A stretch of DNA of 5,014 nucleotides from contig JBGOUV010000453.1 in NCBI GenBank assembly GCA_041477815.1, positions 1-5,014 of the forward strand, read 5' to 3'. The position numbers and the translations under genes were made by a program. Shown here piece by piece: positions 1-5,014 of this stretch. How positions within the stretch are numbered: position 1 is the first letter of the stretch; every line of letters starts with the position of its first letter. The notes below the pieces were generated by a model that made no database searches, was not told the DNA's origin, and saw only the letters and a list, made by a program, of their open reading frames with translations. This DNA is from JBGOUV01 sp041477815 (GTDB taxonomy: Bacteria > Acidobacteriota > Terriglobia > Bryobacterales > JACQDG01).

Positions 1-102
1 ACCGATAACGAGGGCATTCTCAGCCGGCTCCAGCAGAAGGTCGAAGAAATCCTGGCGAAAGCGCAGCCGGCTCCGGCAAGAACAGGTGAACCGGGCTGCT
101 AG
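1..102 (+). CDS. C-terminal end of an unrecognised protein (partial, 5' end outside window)
   Basis: Frame 1 is open from the first base to a TAG at 100-102, giving 33 residues that begin TDNEGILSRLQQKVEEILAK and end in a Pro/Ala/Gly-rich tail closing with Cys. The first 20 residues look like an amphipathic helix with regularly spaced Leu/Ile/Val, and the rest looks disordered. That is typical of a protein's C-terminal end, but there is too little to assign a family. The stop codon lies in the same frame as the receptor remnant that starts at 124, with no further stop between them. The two could therefore be pieces joined by a rearrangement, or simply neighbours. That this is coding at all is inferred from the open frame and the sensible helix; an open frame of this length could also arise by chance in GC-rich DNA. 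Confidence 0.45.
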   Translation, partial: TDNEGILSRLQQKVEEILAKAQPAPARTGEPGC

Positions 103-123
103 GCTCTATTCGGTTGGACGAGT

Positions 124-330
124 ATGAGCGAGAAGAGGAAACTGAACTTCAAGAACACCCGCATCGGCGAAGGCCACACGCTGCAATTCCGGTCCGAGCT
201 TTACGACGCCACGAACACGCGCAACTTCGGCACTCCGGATCCGACGGTCACCTCGGCGAATTTCCTGAACCAGTGGGGCACCGACGGCGGCAACCGCCGC
301 ATTGTGCTGGCGCTGCGGTACGTGTTTTGA
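124..330 (+). pseudogene. Orphan C-terminal fragment of an Oar-like TonB-dependent receptor
   Basis: The 68-residue frame (ATG 124, TGA 328-330) carries from residue 9 onward the typical end of an acidobacterial Oar-like receptor: FKNTRIGEGH, LQFRSELYDATNT, a GGNRR turn and a terminal ALRYVF. The closing aromatic Phe is the usual signal for BAM-mediated barrel insertion. Its last 60 residues align without gaps to the last 60 of the full receptor in this window (positions 1124-1303, minus strand), with 20 identities counted by eye. It is therefore a paralogue, not a recent copy. Family members are about 1000-1200 residues, so the signal peptide, N-terminal domain, plug and most of the barrel are missing. 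Only 21 bases separate it from the upstream in-frame TAG. A weak GGA (116-118) lies 5 bases before the ATG, so translation is conceivable, but two or three barrel strands alone should not form a pore. A deletion remnant is the best reading. An assembly join or an internal stop in a larger gene is the alternative. Confidence 0.75.
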
Positions 331-381
331 GCTCCACTGCTCCGTTCCAGCCTCGCCATAAGACCGCTTTGTCGCGGGCCG
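331..381. other. Short convergent intergenic gap
   Basis: These 51 bases separate two converging genes: the receptor remnant (+) and the 63-residue small protein (-). The gap contains CCGCTTTGTCGCG (364-376), which recurs exactly at 495-507 inside the small gene. I see a weak GACCGC/GCGG pairing here but no stem followed by a T-run on either strand, so no terminator is called. Confidence 0.5.
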
Positions 382-573
382 CTATTCGGTGGCTTCTGGG
401 GGAGGAGGAGCGTCCAAAGGATCAAGTTCCTCGATGGGAGGGCCGCCGACGGAGGGATTCGCCGCCTTCTCCAGCTTTCGCTGCACCCGCCGGGCCGCTT
501 TGTCGCGCGCCTTCTCCTGGCGGGCCAGTTCCTTTTGACGTTTCTGAAACGTAGTGCGCGATCGCGCGGCCAT
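382..573 (-). CDS. 63-residue small protein, basic helical N-terminus and acidic Pro-rich C-terminus
   Basis: The gene starts at ATG (571-573) with an AGGAGA Shine-Dalgarno 5 bases upstream and ends at TAG (382-384). Residues 1-36 hold 14 Lys/Arg, including TTFQKRQKELARQEKARDKAARR, and would form one long, strongly basic amphipathic or coiled-coil helix. Residues 41-63 have no Lys/Arg, six acidic residues and a PPPP run. There is no signal peptide, membrane segment, Cys or catalytic motif, so a cytoplasmic, nucleic-acid or ribosome-associated role is plausible. From memory, short proteins with a similar TFQKRQKE-type opening occur as uncharacterised genes in Acidobacteriota and delta-proteobacteria; I know of no assigned function. 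The gene lies 66 bases downstream of the RRM protein on the same strand with no obvious terminator between, so co-transcription is likely. The good ribosome site and the strong charge partition argue that it is real despite its size. Confidence 0.75.
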   Translation of the reverse strand: MAARSRTTFQKRQKELARQEKARDKAARRVQRKLEKAANPSVGGPPIEELDPLDAPPPPEATE

Positions 574-639
574 AGGGGTCTCCTGTCGTCTTCGTCCGGT
601 GGCCGGTGAGGGCGGCCCTCTTCGACGGTGCGGGCCGGT
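574..639. other. Spacer between the RRM gene and the small-protein gene
   Basis: This 66-base gap holds the small gene's ribosome site and one arm (595-607, TCCGGTGGCCGGT) of a 13-base inverted repeat whose other arm is at 1089-1101 upstream of the RRM gene. I see no promoter-like box or intrinsic terminator, which fits a two-gene transcript. Confidence 0.4.
579..584 (-). promoter_or_regulatory. Shine-Dalgarno of the 63-residue small protein
   Basis: Read on the minus strand these bases are AGGAGA, followed by CCCCT and then ATG. The near-consensus match at 5-base spacing fixes the start at 573 and supports the short frame as a translated gene. Confidence 0.7.
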
Positions 640-999
640 CTACCAGCGAGGCTCGCGACGTCCGCGAGGGGGGCGGCCACCACGACCACTGCCGCCGCCT
701 CCACCGCGGTTTCCGAAACCGCCGGGGCCTCGCCCGCCACCGCCGCCGCGGTCCACCTTCGGCCGGGCTTCGTTGACCGTCAAAGGCCTGCCGCCGAGGC
801 TGGCGCCGTTCAACGATTGGATGGCCTTATCGGCCTCTTCGGAGTCCGTCATCTCCACGAAGGCGAAGCCGCGCGATCGGCCGGTATCCCGGTCGGTCAT
901 CAGCGTCACCCGTTCCACGGTCCCGTAGGGCTCAAACAAGCTGCGCACGGTGTCTTCCGTCGCGCTGAAATCCAGGTTGCCTACAAAGATCTTTTTCAA
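640..999 (-). CDS. RRM-domain RNA-binding protein with Gly/Arg-rich tail (TTG start)
   Basis: This 119-residue protein is a single RNA-recognition motif plus a disordered tail. RNP2 is at residues 3-9 (KIFVGNL) and RNP1 at 43-50 (RGFAFVEM). The RNA-stacking aromatics are present as F5, F45 and F47. The fold's usual order is complete by about residue 80: LFEPYG after helix 1, a DRDTGRSRG loop before RNP1, EEADKAI in helix 2, and LTVNEARP as the last strand. Residues 84-119 are almost only Gly, Arg and Pro with RGG-like repeats, ending in Trp. Bacterial proteins of this build (for example cyanobacterial Rbp proteins) bind single-stranded RNA in the cytoplasm and are often cold- or stress-induced; that role here is inferred from the family. 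The start is TTG (997-999), preceded by AAGGA 7 bases upstream, and directly yields MKKIFVGNL, the normal RRM opening. The stop is TAG (640-642). It is likely the first gene of an operon with the 63-residue protein. Confidence 0.93.
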   Translation of the reverse strand: MKKIFVGNLDFSATEDTVRSLFEPYGTVERVTLMTDRDTGRSRGFAFVEMTDSEEADKAIQSLNGASLGGRPLTVNEARPKVDRGGGGGRGPGGFGNRGGGGGSGRGGRPPRGRREPRW

Positions 1000-1123
1000 G
1001 ACTCTGTCCTTTTTGGCCTTTTGATAACGAACCCAGACGAGGCAGCTTTTCTAAGGAACGACCAAAGGCACTCGTATTGTACCACGATACCGGCCACCGG
1101 AGCGCAAGGCCTATCTGCCCCCT
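1000..1123 (-). promoter_or_regulatory. Upstream/leader region of the RRM gene
   Basis: These 124 bases lie between the receptor stop codon and the RRM start. On the minus strand a TACAAT box (1081-1076) resembles a sigma-70 -10 element. I see no good -35 at 16-18 bases: a TTGCGC lies upstream but at about 20 bases. If the box is used, the mRNA leader would be roughly 70 bases, long enough for post-transcriptional control. The half nearest the gene is more A/T-rich than its surroundings. A small CCGG-TGG-CCGG inverted pairing (1100-1090) has no T-run after it, so it is not a terminator for the receptor gene. Confidence 0.4.
1007..1011 (-). promoter_or_regulatory. Shine-Dalgarno deciding the TTG start of the RRM gene
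   Basis: The minus strand reads AAGGA, then 7 bases, then TTG AAA AAG ATC. No ATG or GTG gives a better RRM N-terminus: the next in-frame Met is residue 34, which would remove RNP2. The rare TTG start is therefore well supported. Confidence 0.75.
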
Positions 1124-4100
1124 CTAGAACAGATATTTCACCCCAAACTGCACCTGCCGGCTGTCCAGCCACGTGGAGGTAATCTGGCCGAAGGTCGGCG
1201 AGCCCAACGTCCCTCCGGGCGCCGACAACTGCGGCGTATTGAACAGGTTGAACGCCTCGAACCGAAACTGCACGCGATGGCCTTCCTTTACCGGGAAGTT
1301 CTTGAAGATCCCGACGTCCCAGGTCTTCATGGCCGCCTGCCGCAGGATGTTGCGCCCGATGTCGCCGAACTTCATGTTGGCCACGCGGAACGCCGCGGTA
1401 TTGAACCAGCGCTCGGGGCTGCGGACGCCCTTGTCCAGCTCCGCAATCTGGCCGGAGACCAGATCGGGGCGCTGCGGGCTGGCGTCGGTGTTTTGGCTGT
1501 TCCCCTGCTGGGTAATCGAATAGGGGAAGCCCGACTGATAGGTGACGATCCCGTTCAATTGCCAGTTCTTCAGCAGATATCCGGCCGGCCCGGTCATGCT
1601 CTTGGCCACCGGAACGTCCCACAGGAAGCTGTTGGTCAAGCGGTGGCGATAGTCGAAGCCCGAGTTGGACCGCTCGCAGGCCCAGCAATTCACGTTCTGG
1701 ATGCCGTTGGTCGAGAAGGGCAGCGATTCGTTGGTGCCGTAGGCCTGGTCGATATTGTGCGCCCAGGTATAGGAAGTCAGGTACGAGAAGCCGCGGGCGA
1801 AGCGCCGCTCGCCGCGGACCTGGAGTGAGTTGAAGTACGCCTTGCCGTCGTCGCCCAGGTAGCGGATCTGTCCCCAGCGCGGGTAGGGGCGGCGCGCTTG
1901 TATGGCGCCGGGCCCGGGGGGCGCGTTGTTGATGTTCCGCGAGTTGTCCAGGTGGGACGCCTCGCTTCCGACGTAGGCGACCTCCACAGCGGTGGTGGAG
2001 GTGACCTGCCGCTGGATGGAGAAGCTCCACTGCACGTTATACGCGTTGACCCGGTTCGGGGTAACGGCCACTACGCTGAGAGGCGGCGCGGCGGCGGCCT
2101 GGCCGACCGGATAGGGGTTCTGGAGGGTCAGACCGCTCGGATTGGCGGGATCGGTGATGATCGTAACCTGGAACACGCGGAACGGATTGGGAATCACGGT
2201 GAGATTGTTGATCTGGTTGGCGTTGTTGTAAACGCCGAAACCGGTGCGCACCACCCACTTGTCGCTGGGCCGGTAGGCGATGCCGAGGCGCGGCCAGATG
2301 CGATTTCTCTCGGCGTGATAGAGATGGATGCGCTCCTTGGTCTTGGGGTCCTCCGGGAACAGGTAGCCGTCCGGGCGGTCCAGGCGCAGGGTGCGCGGGT
2401 AGCCGTTCTCCTCATCGGTAGTGCCCACGAAGTCATAGCGGACGCCGAGGTTCAGGGTGAGATTGCGGCTGGCCTTCCACTCATCCTGGAAAAAGAAGCC
2501 GTAGGTCTGCTGGTTGTACTCGACGGGGTGGATTCCGTCCGGGGTTTGGGAACTCGAGGGGAAGCCGATGATAAAGTCGGCGGCGGCGTTTCCGGTGATC
2601 TGGCCGTTGAACGAGATCCCGCCGCGCGCGTTGTTGGAGCCGGCGCGGTCCATGCGGAGGCGCTTGAAGTCGATGCCCATCTTGAAGGTGTGGACGCCTT
2701 TGGTAATGGTGAAGTTGTCGACGAGCTGCCAGGTCTCGCTGACGTTGAAGTCCGGGATCAGGCCGCCGTCTCCCATGGTGAGGTAGCCGGAAACGTTCAT
2801 GGGAACCAGTCCGGTCTCAAAGGGGGAGAGCGCGCGCGGCGCCCGGGTTTCGGGGTCGAGACCCTGCACGCCTTTGAGGCCGATGGAGCCGGGATCGAAG
2901 TTGGTGTTGGTCCGCACGCCACTGCGCAGGATCCAGTTGCGGTTGAAGCCGAGCTTCAGCTCGTTCAGCATGGTGGCGCTGAACAGATGGGTGTGGCTGA
3001 GGACCCCGTTGCGAGCGGTGAGGCGGCTGGCCAACGGGGTGTTGGGGTCGAGGCCGATGGTGGGGAACTCGTAATTGTAAATGACGGCGCGGCCGAAGAT
3101 CTTGTCGTTCTGGCCGATGTTGTGGTCGCCGCGGACGAAGACCTGGTTGATGCTGTTGATCTGGGTCTCCACGCCGTCCAGGTTGGCGCCGGTGAGGTTG
3201 GTCCCGGTCGGCAGCGGCTGATAGGCCAGGTAATTCTGGGCGATCGGATCGCGCCGGCTGGCCGGAATGAGGTTGTTCGCGAACGTCCCCCCGAGCGGAT
3301 CGCGCAAAGCCGCGGCCAGGCCGGAGAAGGTGCCGCTCCGGAAGGGAACGGGGATCACGGTCCCCCGCTGGGCCACTTCCTGCTTCTCGCGCTGGCCCTC
3401 GTAGTTGACCATCCAGAAAGTCTTGTCGCGGCCGTTGTACACCTTGGGAAGGTACACCGGACCGGACAGCACGAACCCGAATTGGTTGCGCTGCAGGATG
3501 TCCTTGCTCAGCGGCGCCACGCGGAAGAAGTTGCGGGCGTCCAGGTTGTCGTTGCGCAAAAACTCAAACAGCGCCCCGTGCAGCTGGTTGCCCCCGGGCT
3601 TGGTGTGGATCTCCACCTGGGCTCCGGCGTTGTGGCCGTACTCGGCCGAATACGTCGCCGCATGCACTTTGAATTCCTCGATGGCCTCGATGGAGGCGCG
3701 GAAGAAGGTGGCGTTGTTGATGTTCCAGGCCGTGTAGACGCCGTCGTAGAGCACTTGTCCCTGATTTTCCCGGGAGCCGTTGGCGCTGATGGCCACGGCC
3801 GAGTCGCGCCGGCCGTACTGATTGGTGTTGGACGAGATGCCTTTGATCACGCCCGGCATCAGTCCGGCGAGGAAGGCGAAGTTACGGCCGTTGAGCGGCA
3901 GATCGACCACGCGCTTCTGCTCGACCACGTTGCCGAGCGTGGCGTCGTCGGTGGTGAGCAGCATCGCCTGAGCGGTGACTTCCACCGACTCGGTGACCGC
4001 CCCCACCTGCAGCGTGAAGTCCACGCGGGCCTTCTGGTTGAGCTGCACCACCAGTCCGGAGACGACTTCGGCCTTGAATCCCTGTTTCTCCGCCTTCACC

Positions 4101-4321
4101 GCGTAGCCCCCCGGCGTCATGAGCGGGAAGGTGTAGGTGCCCGATTCCCCGGTGGTCACCCGGCGGACCTGCCCGGTGGCCAGGTGGGTGGCGGTAATCT
4201 CGACGTTGGGAACCAGGGCCCCGGTGGTGTCCTGGACGTTGCCCAGGATCTGGGTCGACTCCCCGCCTTGCGGAAAAGCCGGCGTGAGCAACAACAATAG
4301 TGCGAAAGCCAAGCGAAACAT
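1124..4321 (-). CDS. Oar-like TonB-dependent outer-membrane receptor
   Basis: This is a complete 1065-residue protein, a usual length for the family. Residues 1-19 are a signal peptide (MFRLAFALLLLLTPAF). Residues about 23-106 form a carboxypeptidase-regulatory-like beta-sandwich (GNVQDTTGALVPNVEI through the GTYTFPLMTPGGYAV core). ESVEVTA (111-117) resembles a TonB box of the DTxxVTA type. The plug follows, with VVDLPLNGRNF (138-148), VLYDGVY (190-196), IEAIEEFKVHAATYSAEYG (211-229) and TKPGGNQLHGALFEF (240-254). The rest, to the terminal GVKYLF, is barrel with alternating aromatic strands and large loops; the final Phe suits BAM recognition. The only two cysteines are C879 and C882 (CWAC) in a barrel loop just before FDYRHR. 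Such proteins sit in the outer membrane. Substrate is unknown: polysaccharide or peptide uptake is known for relatives, and Oar itself is tied to protease export and development in Myxococcus. No SusD-like partner is visible. The start is supported by AGGGGG 6 bases upstream and the immediate signal peptide. Confidence 0.95.
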   Translation of the reverse strand: MFRLAFALLLLLTPAFPQGGESTQILGNVQDTTGALVPNVEITATHLATGQVRRVTTGESGTYTFPLMTPGGYAVKAEKQGFKAEVVSGLVVQLNQKARVDFTLQVGAVTESVEVTAQAMLLTTDDATLGNVVEQKRVVDLPLNGRNFAFLAGLMPGVIKGISSNTNQYGRRDSAVAISANGSRENQGQVLYDGVYTAWNINNATFFRASIEAIEEFKVHAATYSAEYGHNAGAQVEIHTKPGGNQLHGALFEFLRNDNLDARNFFRVAPLSKDILQRNQFGFVLSGPVYLPKVYNGRDKTFWMVNYEGQREKQEVAQRGTVIPVPFRSGTFSGLAAALRDPLGGTFANNLIPASRRDPIAQNYLAYQPLPTGTNLTGANLDGVETQINSINQVFVRGDHNIGQNDKIFGRAVIYNYEFPTIGLDPNTPLASRLTARNGVLSHTHLFSATMLNELKLGFNRNWILRSGVRTNTNFDPGSIGLKGVQGLDPETRAPRALSPFETGLVPMNVSGYLTMGDGGLIPDFNVSETWQLVDNFTITKGVHTFKMGIDFKRLRMDRAGSNNARGGISFNGQITGNAAADFIIGFPSSSQTPDGIHPVEYNQQTYGFFFQDEWKASRNLTLNLGVRYDFVGTTDEENGYPRTLRLDRPDGYLFPEDPKTKERIHLYHAERNRIWPRLGIAYRPSDKWVVRTGFGVYNNANQINNLTVIPNPFRVFQVTIITDPANPSGLTLQNPYPVGQAAAAPPLSVVAVTPNRVNAYNVQWSFSIQRQVTSTTAVEVAYVGSEASHLDNSRNINNAPPGPGAIQARRPYPRWGQIRYLGDDGKAYFNSLQVRGERRFARGFSYLTSYTWAHNIDQAYGTNESLPFSTNGIQNVNCWACERSNSGFDYRHRLTNSFLWDVPVAKSMTGPAGYLLKNWQLNGIVTYQSGFPYSITQQGNSQNTDASPQRPDLVSGQIAELDKGVRSPERWFNTAAFRVANMKFGDIGRNILRQAAMKTWDVGIFKNFPVKEGHRVQFRFEAFNLFNTPQLSAPGGTLGSPTFGQITSTWLDSRQVQFGVKYLF

Positions 4322-4394
4322 AGCGGACCCCCTATTCAGTTCTTGATTGTAATATGAATCTGGCGAATCTGCTCAGGTCTGACGGTATCCTTCC
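4322..4394 (-). promoter_or_regulatory. Gap between hepT and the receptor, with a possible -10 box
   Basis: Seventy-three bases separate the hepT stop from the receptor start on the same strand. The bases around 4340-4365 are distinctly more A/T-rich than the flanking genes and include TACAAT (4351-4346, minus strand), one mismatch from the sigma-70 -10 consensus. It would place the start of transcription about 18 bases before the ATG. No convincing -35 lies 16-18 bases further up, and no hairpin with a T-run follows hepT. The receptor may have its own promoter, read through from mntA-hepT, or both. Confidence 0.35.
4328..4333 (-). promoter_or_regulatory. Shine-Dalgarno of the Oar-like receptor
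   Basis: The minus strand reads AGGGGG, then TCCGCT, then ATG. The 6-base spacing supports the start at 4321, which also places the signal peptide directly at the N-terminus. Confidence 0.65.
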
Positions 4395-4754
4395 CTACGG
4401 CTCTGGGGGCATCGCGCCGAACTCGTCCCAGAGGATTCGTGCGATGGTCTCCCGCAGCCCTGGTACATGTTCGGTGACAGCCTGCCAGATCAGATTCCAG
4501 TCGATGCCGAAGTAGCCGTGAATCACCCGATTGCGAAGCGCCACTACGGCGTGCCAGGGAACTTCAGGATAGCGTTCGAGGAGAACGCCGGGAAGTTTGT
4601 TCACCGCCTCTCCGATGATCACGAGGTGGTATAGCACTGCTGCCTGAGCGGTGTCATCTCGCGAAAGCGCTTCCAGAGAACTACCTTCGGTGAGCCCCTG
4701 AATCTTGCTTGCGGAGACAAAAATGTCCCGCAAGAAAGCGGGTTCAGGCCGCAT
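4395..4754 (-). CDS. hepT: HepT-like HEPN-domain ribonuclease toxin (DUF86)
   Basis: This 119-residue all-helical protein is at the usual family length. It carries the HEPN active-site motif R-x4-H-x-Y as R74, H79 and Y81 within ALRNRVIHGYFGID. The DUF86 hallmark IGEAVNKL (47-54) and the late WNLIWQAV helix are also present. In characterised HepT-MntA pairs, HepT is an RNA-cutting toxin and the motif Tyr is adenylylated by MntA to silence it. All three key residues are intact, so an active toxin is predicted; activity is inferred, not seen. The ATG (4752-4754) lies inside the end of mntA, with its last 11 bases shared. No strong Shine-Dalgarno is close (an AGGA is about 19 bases away), so translation is probably coupled to mntA. 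The role is probably plasmid or phage stress response or stabilisation of the locus. A non-toxic HEPN partner of the HI0074 type is the alternative. Confidence 0.93.
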   Translation of the reverse strand: MRPEPAFLRDIFVSASKIQGLTEGSSLEALSRDDTAQAAVLYHLVIIGEAVNKLPGVLLERYPEVPWHAVVALRNRVIHGYFGIDWNLIWQAVTEHVPGLRETIARILWDEFGAMPPEP

Positions 4755-5014
4755 GGTAAATGGTCTGGGCGTCCTGTTCCACCTGGGGCCTGATCCACGG
4801 CTTGAGGCCGCGCCGCGTCGTGGCCTCCACCTTGCGGCCCAACAGCGATCCCAGTTCGCCTTCCATGGCGAACAAATCGAAGTAGCTCACTGCCGCTGCC
4901 GGCTCGAATTCAACCAGCAGGTCGATATCGCTGTGGGCACGAAGCTCTCCCCGTACCGCCGAGCCGAAAACGGCCAGTTCGCGGACGTGATACCGCCGGC
5001 AGATGTCTGCGATC
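4744..5014 (-). CDS. mntA: MntA-like minimal nucleotidyltransferase antitoxin (partial, N-terminus outside window)
   Basis: Reading from the right edge, 89 residues precede a TGA (4744-4746). They begin IADICRRYHVRELAVFGSAV. The nucleotidyltransferase signature GS-x10-D-x-D is complete (visible residues 17-31, ending SDIDLLVEF): Gly-Ser holds the triphosphate and the two Asp bind metal. The third carboxylate on the following strand appears as Glu63 in LLGRKVEATT, where Asp is more common. The tail (LKPWIRPQVEQDAQTIYHAA) matches the family's closing helix. MntA proteins move AMP from ATP onto the HEPN-toxin tyrosine and so act as the antitoxin. About 10-15 N-terminal residues are probably missing beyond the edge, by comparison with usual sizes, and the operon promoter must lie there as well. 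The 11-base overlap with hepT is a normal arrangement for these pairs. Confidence 0.92.
   Translation of the reverse strand, partial: IADICRRYHVRELAVFGSAVRGELRAHSDIDLLVEFEPAAAVSYFDLFAMEGELGSLLGRKVEATTRRGLKPWIRPQVEQDAQTIYHAA

Noticed and set aside
201..740. Minus-strand 179-residue frame and plus-strand frames at 114-554, 554-928 and 628-1182
   Set aside because: These overlap the RRM gene, the small-protein gene or the receptor remnant in other frames or strands. Their low-complexity Arg/Pro/Ala composition is typical of shadow frames in GC-rich DNA.
690..750. Repetitive GCC/CCG-rich stretch as a tandem repeat or CRISPR-like array
   Set aside because: It is the coding sequence of the RRM protein's Gly/Arg-rich tail read on the opposite strand; there are no regular repeat-spacer units.
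1090..1100. CCGG-CCA-CCGG hairpin as a terminator after the receptor gene
   Set aside because: The stem is only four pairs and no T-run follows on the minus strand.
996..2030. A 344-residue minus-strand frame overlapping the receptor's 3' end
   Set aside because: It is a frame-shifted reading of the same bases, rich in Arg/Pro/Gly/Leu and without a family match, while the receptor frame continues intact to its conserved C-terminus. It is not evidence of a frameshift.
1898..4300. An 800-residue open frame on the plus strand, antisense to the receptor
   Set aside because: Its codons are in exact register with the receptor's codons, so it stays open simply because the receptor avoids TTA, CTA and TCA, as GC-rich genes do. 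The product is a Val/Gly/Ala/Glu/His-rich string without domains. The sense strand has a clear signal peptide, plug and barrel.

Overview
The window looks like chromosomal or metagenomic-contig DNA from a GC-rich Acidobacteriota member, most likely of the Solibacter/Bryobacter type. The main evidence is the long Oar-like outer-membrane protein: a signal peptide, a carboxypeptidase-regulatory-like domain, a TonB plug and a large barrel. This family is greatly expanded in that phylum. The taxonomic call is inferred from family content and composition, not from a marker gene.

Layout, left to right. Positions 1-102 (+) hold the last 33 residues of an unrecognised protein. Positions 124-330 (+), in the same reading frame 21 bases after that stop codon, hold a 68-residue orphan C-terminus of a second Oar-like TonB-dependent receptor, best read as a gene remnant. 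From 382 rightward every gene is on the minus strand. In transcription order these are mntA (cut by the right edge), hepT, the 1065-residue Oar-like receptor (4321-1124), an RRM RNA-binding protein with a Gly/Arg-rich tail starting at TTG (999-640), and a 63-residue basic/acidic small protein (573-382). The small gene converges with the receptor remnant across a 51-base gap.

Three functional blocks are visible. The first is a toxin-antitoxin cassette: a HEPN-type HepT with R-x4-H-x-Y and an MNT nucleotidyltransferase with GS-x10-D-x-D, overlapping by 11 bases as a translationally coupled pair normally does. The second is a SusC/Oar-like receptor for uptake of, or interaction with, an unknown substrate. 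It has a readable Shine-Dalgarno sequence and a possible -10 box in the 73-base gap after hepT. The third is an RNA-binding module, the RRM protein plus the small charged protein, probably co-transcribed from a leader of roughly 70 bases.

No gene-free stretch exceeds 300 bases, and I saw no tRNA, rRNA, CRISPR array, insertion sequence or convincing intrinsic terminator. I did not find a clearly new multi-gene system. The items most worth a second look are the RRM/small-protein pair, the MntA-HepT pair and the receptor remnant.
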